Origin: Fomes fomentarius
Lineage: Eukaryota > Basidiomycota > Agaricomycetes > Polyporales > Polyporaceae
Direction of reading: 5' to 3'
Assembly (NCBI GenBank): GCA_022606135.1
Contig: JABYQN010000009.1
Span: forward strand, 1,761,001-1,825,000
Length of the DNA stretch: 64,000 nt
This document shows positions 23,658 through 34,411 of this stretch, piece by piece. Each line of letters starts with the position of its first letter. Position 1 is the stretch's first letter. The notes beneath the pieces were generated by a model. It saw nothing but the letters and a program-made list of their open reading frames with translations, did not search any database and was not told the DNA's origin. The position numbers and the translations under genes are program-made.

Positions 23658-24072
23658 TTTGTTCAAGTGATATAGGACGTGAGAGGTGAAGTGAGGCAGA
23701 AGTCGAGTAAGAGACGGCGGGGGCTGAGGAAGCACCAGGCTTCAGAAAGATGAGACCAGAAGATATCAAGGGCGAGCACCGAGTCCAACGACACAGAGAA
23801 AAGAGGTAGTGGGTGTGTGGTTTATATGCTGGCCACACACAATAAGGCTGTCGCGTTTTTATGGCGACAGGAAGCGGTCTCCATTGTTCTTGTTTCGTTC
23901 TCGCATGGTTCTTTCCAACATCCATTGTTTCCCGATTTGGACGAACACTTCTCCAGATCACGTGGAGCTTAGGGCAGGTCCAGACAGCCGCGGGTGGCTG
24001 CAAGCGTCTGCAGATCGAAGAGTCAAGCACCCGGTCTACGTCCACTGCCCTTGTCAAGACACTCGATTCGCC
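23658..24072. promoter_or_regulatory. Divergent promoter of the CBM19-like gene and RPS26
   Basis: A 415 bp gap between divergent starts. A minus-strand ATATAAA lies near 23822-23828, about 165 bp upstream of the CBM19-like start, and is a possible TATA box. No gene is seen. Confidence 0.45.
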
Positions 24073-24726
24073 ATGGTGAGTATGCTGTTCAAGCTTTTAG
24101 ACGGTCTTTTCGGGGGGTTGTACACGCAAATGTGAGGTCGAACAGGCGAGTTCTGTGCGAGGAAGTGATGGATGGCTCTGGTGGACTTCGGATGACGATT
24201 CCTCGGTGAGCATTGCTAACTTTTCTCTCCTTCCATAGACCAAGAAGAGAAGAAATCACGGCCGCAACAAGAACGGCCGCGGCCACGTCAGCTTCGTCCG
24301 CTGTTCGAACTGCTCGCGATGTGTCCCGAAGGACAAGGCCATCAAGCGCTTCACCGTCCGTAACATGGTCGAATCGGCGGCGGTCCGTGATATCAGCGAG
24401 GCTAGCGTGTACCAAGGTGCGTGAATATGTTGCATTTCTTCCGCTTGTGTTCAAATACCTGTTGCCTCAGAGTACGTTATCCCCAAGCTCTACATCAAAA
24501 TCGCGTACTGTGTATCGTGCGCTATCCATTCTCATGGTGTGTCTTCCTGAGTATCGAAGCTTTCTCCCTCGTTCTGATGTCTCGTGTAGTCGTCCGTGTC
24601 CGCTCACGCGAGGGCCGTCGCAACCGTGCGCCGCCTCCTCGTGTTCGGTGGAAGGACGGTAAGAAGGTCAACCCTGCTGTTGCCGCGGCTGAGGATGCCA
24701 AGGCACAGGCTGCGCGAGGAGCATAA
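24073..24726 (+). CDS. RPS26: 40S ribosomal protein S26
   Basis: Small-subunit ribosomal protein near the mRNA exit channel. The first exon is the ATG alone (24073-24075), followed by a 163 bp intron. Exon 2 (24239-24416) begins [15 protein letters not shown] and includes the zinc-binding [17 protein letters not shown]. Exon 3 from 24471 has [10 protein letters not shown], and the final exon reads [13 protein letters not shown] then an Ala-rich tail, stop at 24726. The C-x2-C pairs are intact and the length fits the family. A one-codon first exon with a longer first intron is common in fungal ribosomal protein genes and often carries expression signals. Confidence 0.95.
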
Positions 24727-25686
24727 GCGTCTGTCTACACATCACACATCCCACTTGTACTCCATATTTGCCGCTATGCATGCATCCTGACGAGACCATG
24801 TGACGTCTGACATGCTGTATGTATGATGTCTATGCAGCGTACAGACCGTGTGAACCAAGCTTGCAGTGCCAGACAGACAAGAGTCGGATCGTTTGCGATG
24901 GCGTTTAAGTTTTATGTATAAGGATGCATACAGAGTGAGCGTGTTCATTTGTTGACGACAAAGGACTCATACATTTTCTCAGGTAGGTATTCGTGGTGAC
25001 TGTGTGATGTGATAGTAAGAGGTGGTTCTCTCTTGATCACGAAGAATTTTCTTGTTCGGTGGAGCGCATGTGTGCCTTTGGTCCCCAGAGACTCAGCTAT
25101 CCAGGCGCACTTGAGGTCTACTCATGCAGTACTCGCGTGGTCAGAAAACGTTAGTACATCCTTGTCCACCTGCATGTGTGCCTGCCTTGCATTCACACAG
25201 TGTAGTACTACGCGTTGATCAGGATGTTTAAGTCGTACTTGTGGTCTATTAGCGCCTAGCAACTTGCATATGTAGATAGCCATTCCATCTTGGGCGTCTA
25301 CATGCAGTTGACGACTAAAGAACCACTCTCCCAGTTTTGTTCCGGCTCCGTACGTCCGCAATTGTTGTCTTTTGTCTACATTGAGGCTGAAGAGTAATAT
25401 GAGGGAAAGTGCGCCACTGCAGACAAAAGCGATACAACTTACATATCCCAAGATTGACCCATTGCGTGTAAATGTCGAGGAGGATATGTCAAGCCTGAGA
25501 TTTCGATTTCCAAAGTTCGGGCTACTTATGTATGTGCAACCGGAATGCAGGGTGTTGCCAGGTAACCGGAGAACAATGGTCCTATTGTTTCATTTCAACT
25601 ATGAATCTTAGAGTACACTCTACAACAGTAGCATCGAGGAATGGGCGCTGGTCGGATGAATGACTGGGTACTGAGTCTAGTATGAA
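24727..25686. other. Intergenic
   Basis: About 960 bp between RPS26 (+) and the last exon of the damaged RING gene (-). It holds both 3' flanks. No coding stretch or repeat is clear. Confidence 0.5.
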
Positions 25687-25823
25687 TCACAGATTCAACC
25701 ATATGTAGAATGGTTGCGCACACACAGGACAGGAGGCCCGCAATGCGAGCTCATCCACGATACAACTAAGTTTCAGTGTTAGCTATCACTGTCTGTAGGC
25801 CTGCTCCAGCGGCGTGGTCATAC

Positions 25824-26038
25824 TGTAACGGGCTGTGGCCCGAGCCCGGCCAGGTCTGAGTGCGAAGACTTGATTCGAGGGTCTGAGACGAAGTACAAGG
25901 GTACGGAGGACGAGGTGGGACGGGGCTCGGGTACCAATGCCGTGTACTGGCGTTGGTTCGTCTAGAGAAACGAGACGTAGCGTAGAGCGTAACTAGGTGA
26001 GTCCAAAACAGGAAGGTCACGGTCACGGTGCCGTTACA
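25824..26038 (-). repeat. Left LTR (3' LTR in element orientation)
   Basis: 215 bp, begins TGTAACGGGC and ends GCCGTTACA on the plus strand. Aligns without gaps to 27978-28192. Confidence 0.92.
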
Positions 26039-27977
26039 CTACCTCCTCCTGTAAGCTGCGGCTCGAGGAGTGGGTGACGAGAGACGGAGCTACTAGTAAG
26101 TATGCAAGCAAGGGGGACTAAGTAAAGAATGTGAGAGGATCAAAAAACATGAAATAACTGGATAACAATAAGTGGTAAACGATGTAGTGCATGGATGTGA
26201 TACCAGAACGGGGGTGAGCGGGAAGCAGGGGCAGACAAGATGGTGTGGGGGACTAGACATGAGACGGGACAGGACAGGATACGAGACGGGGTGCTACAAG
26301 AGCCATAGACAAGACGAGAGGGGTCCGCACATACCAAACTTATGGCTATGTCAGTGTCCAGGGGAGAGCGACTCCCTCAGGACCGGAGCTGTCAACCCAG
26401 AGGGACGGGACCATGGGAAGACCAAAGATGAGGGCGAGAACGAGAAGAGCATCGAGCCAGTTAAGACTGTAGCCTAGGCCTGGACACGACCCCTGTAAGC
26501 TGAGAATACGAGGCACTCGACGGTTAAGACCGTAGCCTAGGTCCGTGAGTCCAAGCGGATGCAAAGGAGGATGGGACGGGAGGAAGATACGGCCACTGCC
26601 GATTCTACCTGGGTGTCGACGCGGTTTGACCACTGCCAAGGTGCGTGCGACCAGACAGAAGGATGCACTGGGAAAGAACAAGAGTCGGGGAGCAAGGACG
26701 AGGGATGTGATGTGGATGCGATGGCTGAGCGACGACGAGAGGTGATGGTGCTGAACATGAGTCAGGGTGCGGCGAGGAAGAGAGGTTGATGATGATGTGA
26801 ATGGGGAGTGTGGGATGGTCGTGGGTCGAGGACATCGGTGAGATAAGTCAATAGGGGAGACCAACGGCAACTGGATAGCGACAAGTTGAGGGAATGGAAC
26901 CAAGCATAAGTCGGGATGCGGTTGAAAGGAGCGTGTTGATGATGTGGATGAGAGAGCGGACGGGGTCGAAATTGGGGTACGCCATGGTAACGAAGGTCAA
27001 GAGTTACGAGAGAGGTCGAAGGTTGGTTGAGGTAATGTGGAATGAACGTGGAGCGGGGCGTGAAGGCGATGATAACAAGAGGAATTGAAGATTTTTTGAA
27101 AAAGGTTGAAATTTCAGAGGACACTGCTCGTCCCGAGGTGGCATCCAGCGAGAGGAAAGGGAGAGCGCGTCATGCTGCATGCTACGACGGCCAGGAAGAG
27201 AGGCCCGGATGGAGACCTGCATCCTTGCAATGTTCTCCACCTCCACTGCGAACCTGCATGGATGCACCAACTGTGCTCCGGCATCCTATGCACCCTTCGG
27301 CCTGCCTCCACAAGTCGTCCAGGAGGTCTCCACAGATGCTCGTCTGTTGCGCCTGCTTTGTCCTCACATCCGTCCAGAGGTTCCGTCTTCACTACACCTA
27401 TCCCCCTTTTTTCTGCCGAGACTTTCCTCGACAGAGCCTGAGGAGAGGAAAGGTGAGGCGATCCAAAAGAAATGGGCCGGAGGAGAGGGGATGGAGGGCG
27501 GGCTTGACTTACAACAGCAGTTGTGAGGGCGAGAGTGGGGAAGACGACGGCAGGACAGGAGGATAATTGGGCCGTGACGGGGGTTTGAGAAGATGATTGG
27601 GAGGGTGGACGAGGAGGAAGGAGAAAAAAAGAAAAAAACAACAGCGACAAACCGTTTGCACGTAACCAGCGAGCCTTCGACTAGAAGCGAGCTCCGACTG
27701 TCTGTAGTAATGGAGTGGTGGGCGACGGCCAGTGATGGATCATATGAGCGACGGGGGAAGGGAGTTGCTCTGCGGGCGAATAGGGGCTAGGCGGGCGGTG
27801 TCGAAGCCATGAAAATGTGCTGGCCTGTGGAGCGTTGACAGGTGGGTGCAGCCAGAGTGAAAGGCGAAGGCAAAGCAAAGGGATCGGGAGTCGATGGTGA
27901 CCGCGAGGAATGATGGCCAAAGGAGGGTGCAAGGGCCGAACGGCTTGACGTCTCGCAGGTTCGGAGACGAACCAAAC

Positions 27978-28192
27978 TGTAATGGGCTGTGGCCCGAGCC
28001 CGGCGAGGTCTGAGTGCGAAGACTTGATTCGAGGGTCTGAGACGAAGTACAAGGGTACGGAGGACGAGGTGGGATGGGGCTCGGGTACCAACGCCGTGTA
28101 CTGGCGTTGGTCCGTCTAGAGAAACGAGACGTAGCGTAGAGCGTAACTAGGTGAGTCCAAAACAGGAAGGTCATGGTCACGGTGCCGTTACA
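27978..28192 (-). repeat. Right LTR (5' LTR in element orientation)
   Basis: 215 bp, begins TGTAATGGGC and ends GCCGTTACA on the plus strand. Six substitutions separate it from the left copy. The flanking CATAC duplication follows directly. Confidence 0.92.
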
Positions 28193-29223
28193 CATACCTG
28201 GAACAAAAAACATGCCCACACATAGTTGCCACAGGCTTGTAGCATGGATTCCTGAGACAGATTCTGCAGTGCCATGATAGACTGGGACCTGGGGATTGTT
28301 CTGCGACAGCATGCATGTGAGAATCTGACTGGTCCTCCATCAAGTTTGGAGCACAATGAAATGATGGCACGGTCACTGTAGAGCTACCACCTGCGCGCTC
28401 GAGCCTATTCCATGATGATTCCATAGTATGGCTGTTCCTTGTGAGCATGACTGACTCGGATGCAATCAAGGGACCGATGCGTGGAGTGCTTGCACCTGAC
28501 GCCGTGAGTGTTAAGGAGGCCGACTGATTACTCGAATGACCTGAATGACTCGAGTTCAAGTTGACTTGGTCAATGGAGGTGTCATCTTGACCGGCTTTGT
28601 CGTCCAGTTCTGGAGATCGTCGTGTGGTAGAAATGATCTCGACACTTGCATGCTTAGTGTCAAGGCCATGGTCATGATTACTGTTAGCCGGTTAGCACTT
28701 CCATGTACTAATCATCTCTGCAAGGACTCACTCAGGCAAAATAGACCCCCGAGGAATCTGAACGGGATTAGGCTGCGTATATGATTCGTTTGAGACGTCT
28801 TTTGCCTATATTCCAATGCATCCATAGAAATGATTACTCCACATACCTGTGCAATCAATGACGACTGGGAAGGATGACGCATGTTGGTACTATCAGGCTG
28901 CTTCCTGCAACAATTGCGAAAATGCTGCAAAACTGATTACCTACTAGGATCAGCATTAGAATTTCAAGTTTCGACTCACAAGCTGATATTCCTCACTATT
29001 CTTGAAGCCGAGGCCGCATATTTGGCATTTTGGGTGTGGGTCAGATGTTGCATAGTGTACCTCCAAATTGCATGATGGGGGCAAGTGAACATTGCACAAC
29101 TTGCAATTTCGGTACAATTTGAAATGCTACGCGCCTTCCGTCAGTCTGTCTTCATGAGGCAAACAAAGGAGACATACCTCAAGCAACACAGCTTTGTTTT
29201 TGTAGTGACATCCACATATTGGG

Positions 29224-29743
29224 CATACATCAGTAATTCACAATGTTTCTGAATGTCTGGCGCCTCTGACGGTGCGCGTCTCATAGGCGCGCAGAGCTTG
29301 TGCACAACTAACAATGTCCCTCACCATCCCCTGTCCCGCCCTGCCACAAAAGCAGTATATAGTAGAGTAGCTGAGACCATGTATTGATTAATTGCAAAGC
29401 TTCATATTGTGCAGGTTCCCCGATTTCGAGTTATGGGACTCACAAGGAAGCCAGATGCATATTTGGCTTGTGGGAATTACGTCGAGGCGTTCACACGGTA
29501 TTCGGGCATTCTAGAACTTGGAAATAGTCGCGAGTACATGCATACATATGCCGGTAAGTTTTGAGGCCAGTGGGAGGGGAACATGTCATAGAAATAGCCA
29601 TAGACCAAAATGTCTGAACTCGCCAAAATCGATGTCTGAACTCTGAGTATCTGGGACATCTGAAAATGATATCTGTGATGTCTGATGGCATCCGATAAGT
29701 CTGTGTCAGACTTTGCAGACATCGTGAGAATTACTGATGTATG
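29224..29743. mobile_element. 520 bp terminal-inverted-repeat element (MITE-like)
   Basis: Both ends carry the same 16 bp inverted sequence: CATACATCAGTAATTC at 29224-29239 and its reverse complement at 29728-29743. The similarity continues imperfectly inward. GGG flanks both sides (29221-29223 and 29744-29746), a likely 3 bp target duplication. The interior has no transposase-like frame. Removing the element plus one GGG joins two coding stretches of the C2H2/RING gene in frame, which supports these borders. A 3 bp duplication is typical of CACTA-type and some other DNA transposons, but the terminal bases are not CACTA, so the superfamily is open. Confidence 0.78.
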
Positions 29744-30113
29744 GGGAAACGGCCGTTGAGCGTGGTGATATGGCCTATAGTATCTACATAGTCTTGCTCT
29801 ACGGTTGCCATCGAAGCCGATCCCGGCGTCTTCGCACCATGCATGGCTTGATTGTGCTTTTTATCATCAAAGTTGGTCAGATCTCGTGTAGCCCTCGGTG
29901 TAAGTCACGTACCGAGCTGAGACTCTCCAAGCTATTGAATGTCACGGAGCAGCCGGGGCAGAAGAGGAACCGCTTGGGCTCGCGATTCAAAACACCCTTC
30001 TTCGGTGGGGATATATGTATCCACTGGTGACCACTGGTGATTCCATGTGTCATGCGTTCCTTCTTTTTTTAAAAAGCAAGCTGGCATTCATAGCATTTGA
30101 AGTTCTTGACCAT

Positions 30114-31082
30114 CCTGAGGTTGCCTCAGGTAGATACGTGTCGTGAACAGGTCGTGAACGTAGAGCGGAGAACCTCCCTTCCCACGCGGTTCCAACATGC
30201 GTTCGGACCCCGGACCGACTCAAAGCGCGTCTTTGTGTAGATGGCAGAGTGAGAAACGACCCGCTCGCAACGTTGACCATCGCCGTCGATGCACCGGTAC
30301 ATATTTATTCTGCATGTATGGATAAATTATGTAGCAATACTGTTGGCTGCAAAGACGATACGCCAGCGTCACGTTCGCATGGACTACTCAATATCGCGAT
30401 TCAGCCATGGTAATATCAATACTACTCGCAGTATATACTCTCAGATCCTCAGACTCGCGAGCATCAAAGTATATAAATCTCCCCGTGTTCAAATGGAGGC
30501 AAAATCTGAGAGCAGCGACTGTGCGCGGCCAGCGCATCCTGCCAGTGGTATGGGCGACTCACTGGCAGGCTAGTAACTATCACCATGCTAGTGATAGTCG
30601 TGACCGCTCCCTATAGCAGGTCACATGACTACCGAAGGAGGTATGGGCCGTTTGATGGAGGTCAGAAGTCTGAGGAACGAGCTTCAAGGCTACACCGTAT
30701 AGTTGAACAAGAAGATAACCTTTAGTTTGTACTGAACGCCTTGGTGCACAGCCTCCAAGCGCTGAACCAGCACAACTCGAGTCCTCGACCCTCGGCCCAG
30801 CATTCTACAAGACTCATCCCTGCGAATCGTGTTGCGCATCGCTGATATATATTAGATCTGTTTCAGTCGAGAACTGTCATAACATACATCGACAAATTTA
30901 AAATATGGTGTATAAGTCAATACAATTCACAACTAGAGAGGCTCGTTCGGATTCTATACAAAAGGGCATCATTCCAAACCCATTGCAACCCCTCACTCTT
31001 CCAGCCCAGGCCGAGCGAGCAGGGAAAGCGCACGCATTATCCATGATACTCGTAGAAACGATCACCTCCTGCAAGTCTATCA
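30114..31082. other. Intergenic
   Basis: About 970 bp between the 5' end of the RING pseudogene and the SRE1 stop. I see only chance frames. Confidence 0.5.
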
Positions 31083-34000
31083 TCAGTCGAACGACCTCCC
31101 CCCTCGCCTACACGCCCTCTCGAACTCAACAAGCATATCCACAACGCGATCTCGCGCGTCCTCCAGTGCAACACCGAGCTCAGGGTCTTCCAACCGTCCG
31201 TCCGCCCCGCTCTCAAACGCGGGCGAGCCCAGCGCAGTGCGAAGCATCATATGCAGCTCCGCGTTCTTCCTGCTCGGCGACGGCGGCGGGCTCAGCACGA
31301 ACGCCGCCCATGCACTCGCACACGCGGGGATCGTCGACGGGAAGATGCGGCGGTAGATGAGCGTTGCGGTGAGGAGCGCGCGAATCTCCGCCTCGTCCTG
31401 GCTCGCAAGGTCCTGCTCGTCCTCGCAGTCTGCGTCAACGTCCGGGTTGCGGGCGTGTGCGTCGCCGCAGCCGACGTGCCACCGCGCCGGAAGGACGTCC
31501 TCGTGCGAGCAGAAGCCGGTGTCCCAGATACGGTCGAGGAGCATCGCGAGCTCTGCGGTGCGCCCGCCGATGGACTTGCCAGCCTCGACGGTCCCCTTGC
31601 GCTCTTGCTCTTCCTTAAGGTCCTTATCTGCGTCGTAGGTGTACTCCGGCTCATCGCAGTCGTCGTCACTGTCGTAAGCGGGGTTCGCGCCGCGGGATGC
31701 GACTTCGTTGCGAACGACGGTACGGACAAACAAGGATGCGGCGTGCTTCCGGAGACGCTCTCGGATGAGAATCGCAGCGAGGACGCCGAGGGGGGTACGC
31801 TTCTCGCACGCCGTGCAACGTCCCTTGCGCTCCGTGTCGTGCCACCTACGCCACTTCGCAAGCCAGTCAGCAGCACCGTCAACTGTCATGTTGTTTAAGA
31901 CGATCTTCTCGTGTGCGCGGAGGAACTCGCGTTGACGGGCACGGTCCCAAAGCTCAGCAGCCTTCGAAGCCGAGACAGGGCGGATGATGAGAGCGAGAGT
32001 AGACAGGTCAGTCGTAGACGCGGCGAAGGTGGAGATATGCCACGACATGCACCAGAAGGTCTGGAGACGGGTCGTGTTGCCAACAGAGCCTATTGCGGCG
32101 TGTTATGAGTGTCTGATTCGCATATAGCAACTATCGATGTTACTCACCATCGAAAGCAATAAGCTCGCCTAGACGAACCCAGGCACGTTGCTCTAGCTGG
32201 TTGATCTCAATGCCACGATCCCTCCGAGTAGCCTTGATGACGCTCTGGAGAAGACCGAGTATACCCGTTGATATACCCAACGCGGCGCGGAGATGAGAAG
32301 GCTCGTCCTTCGAACCACGAGCGGTAGTAGTGAGCGCCTCAGTGAGCGCAGCACGGACGTAGAGATTACGCCTCGCTACGGCGCTACTTGTGGAGGCCTG
32401 AGACGCATCATGTTGGGGGCGAGAGAAGAGCGAATAGACCTTCGATAAGATGGTCGTATTCCGAAGAGTGCCAGAGAGCCAAGGGACAAGGACGTAGAAG
32501 AATACGAGAGTCGATACAAGCAGGTGAGCTGCTTGCGCGACCTCATGGAGGCCATAGCCAGTAGGAGAGGACACGGGGACCTGCGTCTGAGTGGGCGGAT
32601 GAGGAGTTAAGACCGTGCCATGGTGTGCATGTGCATGACTAGCAGGATGTGAACGGTGTGATGAAGTGAGGGGAGAGTTGAAGACGGAGAAGAAAGCAAA
32701 GACGGCCAGGAGATACTGTTGTGCGACGGGTTGTTGGGGCTGAGACACCTGCTCCGTCTTGACCTGTAAGAAGGCATCTTGCATAATCTGGTCGGCCGGG
32801 AAGATGGGAGCAAGAGCGGAAAGAGCAGGGGCGATCGTAGCGGACGCGTCCGTCGCGACTGGCGTCGGAGGCAAAGGGTTTTTGCGTGGACGGCCACGCT
32901 TGCGCTTCTCTGGTACAGCACCTGGAACACCAGGTGCTGGAGGCGGCGGTGGAGGCCGGTAGGGCTTCTCCTTCTTCGCCGACTTTGCGATCTTCGCCTT
33001 CTTCCGCGCACGACCCTCTTCGTCTTCACCGTCGCTGTCGTCACCGTCGCCTTCCTCATCGTCACTACCGCCTGCAACGTCGTCATCCTCGATCTCGTCC
33101 TTCTCCTCGCCACCGAAGCGCTCTCGCCATTCTCGTTCCCACTCCTTCAGTAACGCAGGACCACCGACAAGGCCGGAGATGAGGGATTTCAAGCCCTCCT
33201 GTTCGCGCTTCAGACGAGACTCACGCTTTTTGAGCACACTGCAACACTGTCAGTGTGAACGTCTAATGTATGCACACCAATACTGACCGAATGTATTCAG
33301 TTGCTTTGCCAAGGATGTTAGCCTTGCTCATTTTCCGCGCGACCTTGACACCATCAACGAAGCCGCGAACATCCACAACGTCATTCCAAGGGTTGGGTAC
33401 ACCGGGCTTCACCTCGAGGACGCGGAGTGCGGGAACAGATTGTTTGAGTCCCGTGATGCGTGCATTAAGGTTCGTCCGGTACCGCCGCTCAATGGTCGTA
33501 TGGCTCGTCTTCGGTCGACCGATGACGGACTGAGTGGGAGGAGGCTGTTGGCCGCCCTCGGAGGGAGACAAAGGCGACTGCTCAGAGGAAGGGCTAGAGG
33601 ATGCATAGGAGGTGGAAGACGAGGACAGAGGGGAGCCTGCAATGTCGGACGGAGCAGAAGGCTTCGCGCTCCGCTTTGGAGCGGGAGCGGGAGTGGGACT
33701 CTGCTTGAGGCGAGGGATGGGAAGCTTGGCCTGACCGCCGGCAGCCGCTAATTGCTGCACCTGAGCGCTGACCGGTACTGCGAGGGTAACGCCGGCCATC
33801 TGACGGACGCGGTGTGCGAGCTCGGACGCAGGGTCGTTCAGGTTGACGTCCGATGGGGGGGAACCAGACACAACCTGTGTAGGTTCCATGATGGGGGACA
33901 AGGAAGCGCCCGAGGAGGAGGAAGAGGAGGTAACACTCAGTCGGCGACCGGTACCAGGTTCGATGTGAGATGGGAGGCTGAAGTCTTCGGAGGGGAAGAT

Positions 34001-34411
34001 GTTGGATACCATCTCGTTCGACATGAGAAATGAGGGCTCGTTTGGAGGGAGTGCAAAAGCCGACTGGTCGAATATGGTAGTGAATTGCAAGGCACTCGGG
34101 TCGACAGCCATGTTAGGGTCGAAGTCGAGGTCCATGGGTAGCGAGAAGTTGAAGTCTGAACTGAGATCATACTTGTTCTCCTGCTGCGCGTTAGCCCATG
34201 CTGAGAGTTGAGCCCAGTCAGGCTGAGGGTCGAAAGAGGACGACTCAGAACTCTGGGCTTGTGATTGGGCTTGGGCTTGTGCGACCATTGCCTGGAGCAA
34301 GAACGCGAGGGTCTCGCTAGGGTCGGACTTGAGCTCGACGTTGGGTGTCGTCGGGGAAGGTGAATTGGTCGAGGACGAGCTCGAGCTCTCGGAAGGGGGT
34401 GGGGTGGACAT
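31083..34411 (-). CDS. SRE1: SREBP-type membrane-bound bHLH regulator SRE1
   Basis: ER-membrane transcription factor that senses sterol and oxygen levels and is released by proteolysis. The start at 34411 (GCCACCATGT context) gives 1073 residues in three exons (34411-33288, 33238-32148, 32089-31083; introns 49 and 58 bp). The N-terminus is Ser/Pro/Gln-rich, suiting an activation domain. The bHLH (about 298-375) has the SREBP-specific Tyr in IERRYRTNLNARI, and intron 1 falls at its end. An acidic block (EGDGDDSDGEDEEG), a Lys-rich stretch and an AT-hook (KRKRGRPRKN, about 486-495) follow. Two membrane helices (about 549-563 and 612-632) enclose a His-rich lumenal loop, the expected hairpin. 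A long C-terminal regulatory domain ends RRGGRSFD. Likely targets are ergosterol genes. No defect was seen. Confidence 0.93.

Larger units (their letters stand above)
25824..28192 (-). mobile_element. Non-autonomous LTR retrotransposon (TRIM/LARD-like), 2369 bp
   Basis: Two 215 bp direct repeats (25824-26038 and 27978-28192) flank 1939 bp. Each runs TGTAA...TTACA, so has the TG/CA ends of an LTR. A 5 bp target duplication, CATAC, flanks the element (25819-25823 and 28193-28197). On the minus strand a purine tract (AGGAGGAGGTAG, 26050-26039) abuts the left LTR. A candidate primer-binding site starting TGGTTCGTCTCCG lies 3 bp inside the right LTR (from 27974). These set the element's orientation as minus. 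The interior shows no gag, protease, reverse transcriptase or integrase, so it must move with enzymes supplied elsewhere. The LTRs differ at six positions by hand count (about 97% identity), suggesting a fairly recent insertion. It lies in the last intron of the RING gene. Confidence 0.9.
25687..30113 (-). pseudogene. C2H2/RING-finger gene broken by a stop codon and two mobile elements
   Basis: Not a named gene. From ATG 30113: finger 1 (CYECQLAF, then TAA at 30069-30071, then ERMTHGITSGHQW), finger 2 (CPGCSVTFNSLESLSS, 56 bp intron 29857-29912, HNQAMH), finger 3 (ICGCHYKNKAVLLE, intron, HF), then CKLC...CNLEVH and CQICGLGF...HFRNC fingers. A Ser/Thr-rich linker and a C-terminal C3HC4 RING follow: CRIC, MCGHVFC, then CIVDELALRASCPVC from the last exon (25687-25765). 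A 520 bp element (29224-29743) splits the exon before finger 3, and the frames on either side join exactly if it and one GGG copy are ignored. The last intron (25766-28197) holds a 2369 bp LTR element. A RING suggests a former ubiquitin ligase. Finger 1 resembles that of copy B at 10.6 kb. Confidence 0.8.

Noticed and set aside
23806..24190. Plus-strand frames upstream of RPS26
   Set aside because: They overlap the divergent promoter and first intron. The ribosomal protein starts at 24073 and the frames have no motif.
26346..27650. Open frames of 120-185 residues inside the LTR element
   Set aside because: Pro/Ser-rich frames from skewed base composition, with no gag, protease, reverse transcriptase or integrase motif.
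29477..29722. Frame of 81 residues inside the 520 bp element as a transposase remnant
   Set aside because: No catalytic motif or similarity; composition follows the CAGACAT-type subterminal repeats of the element.
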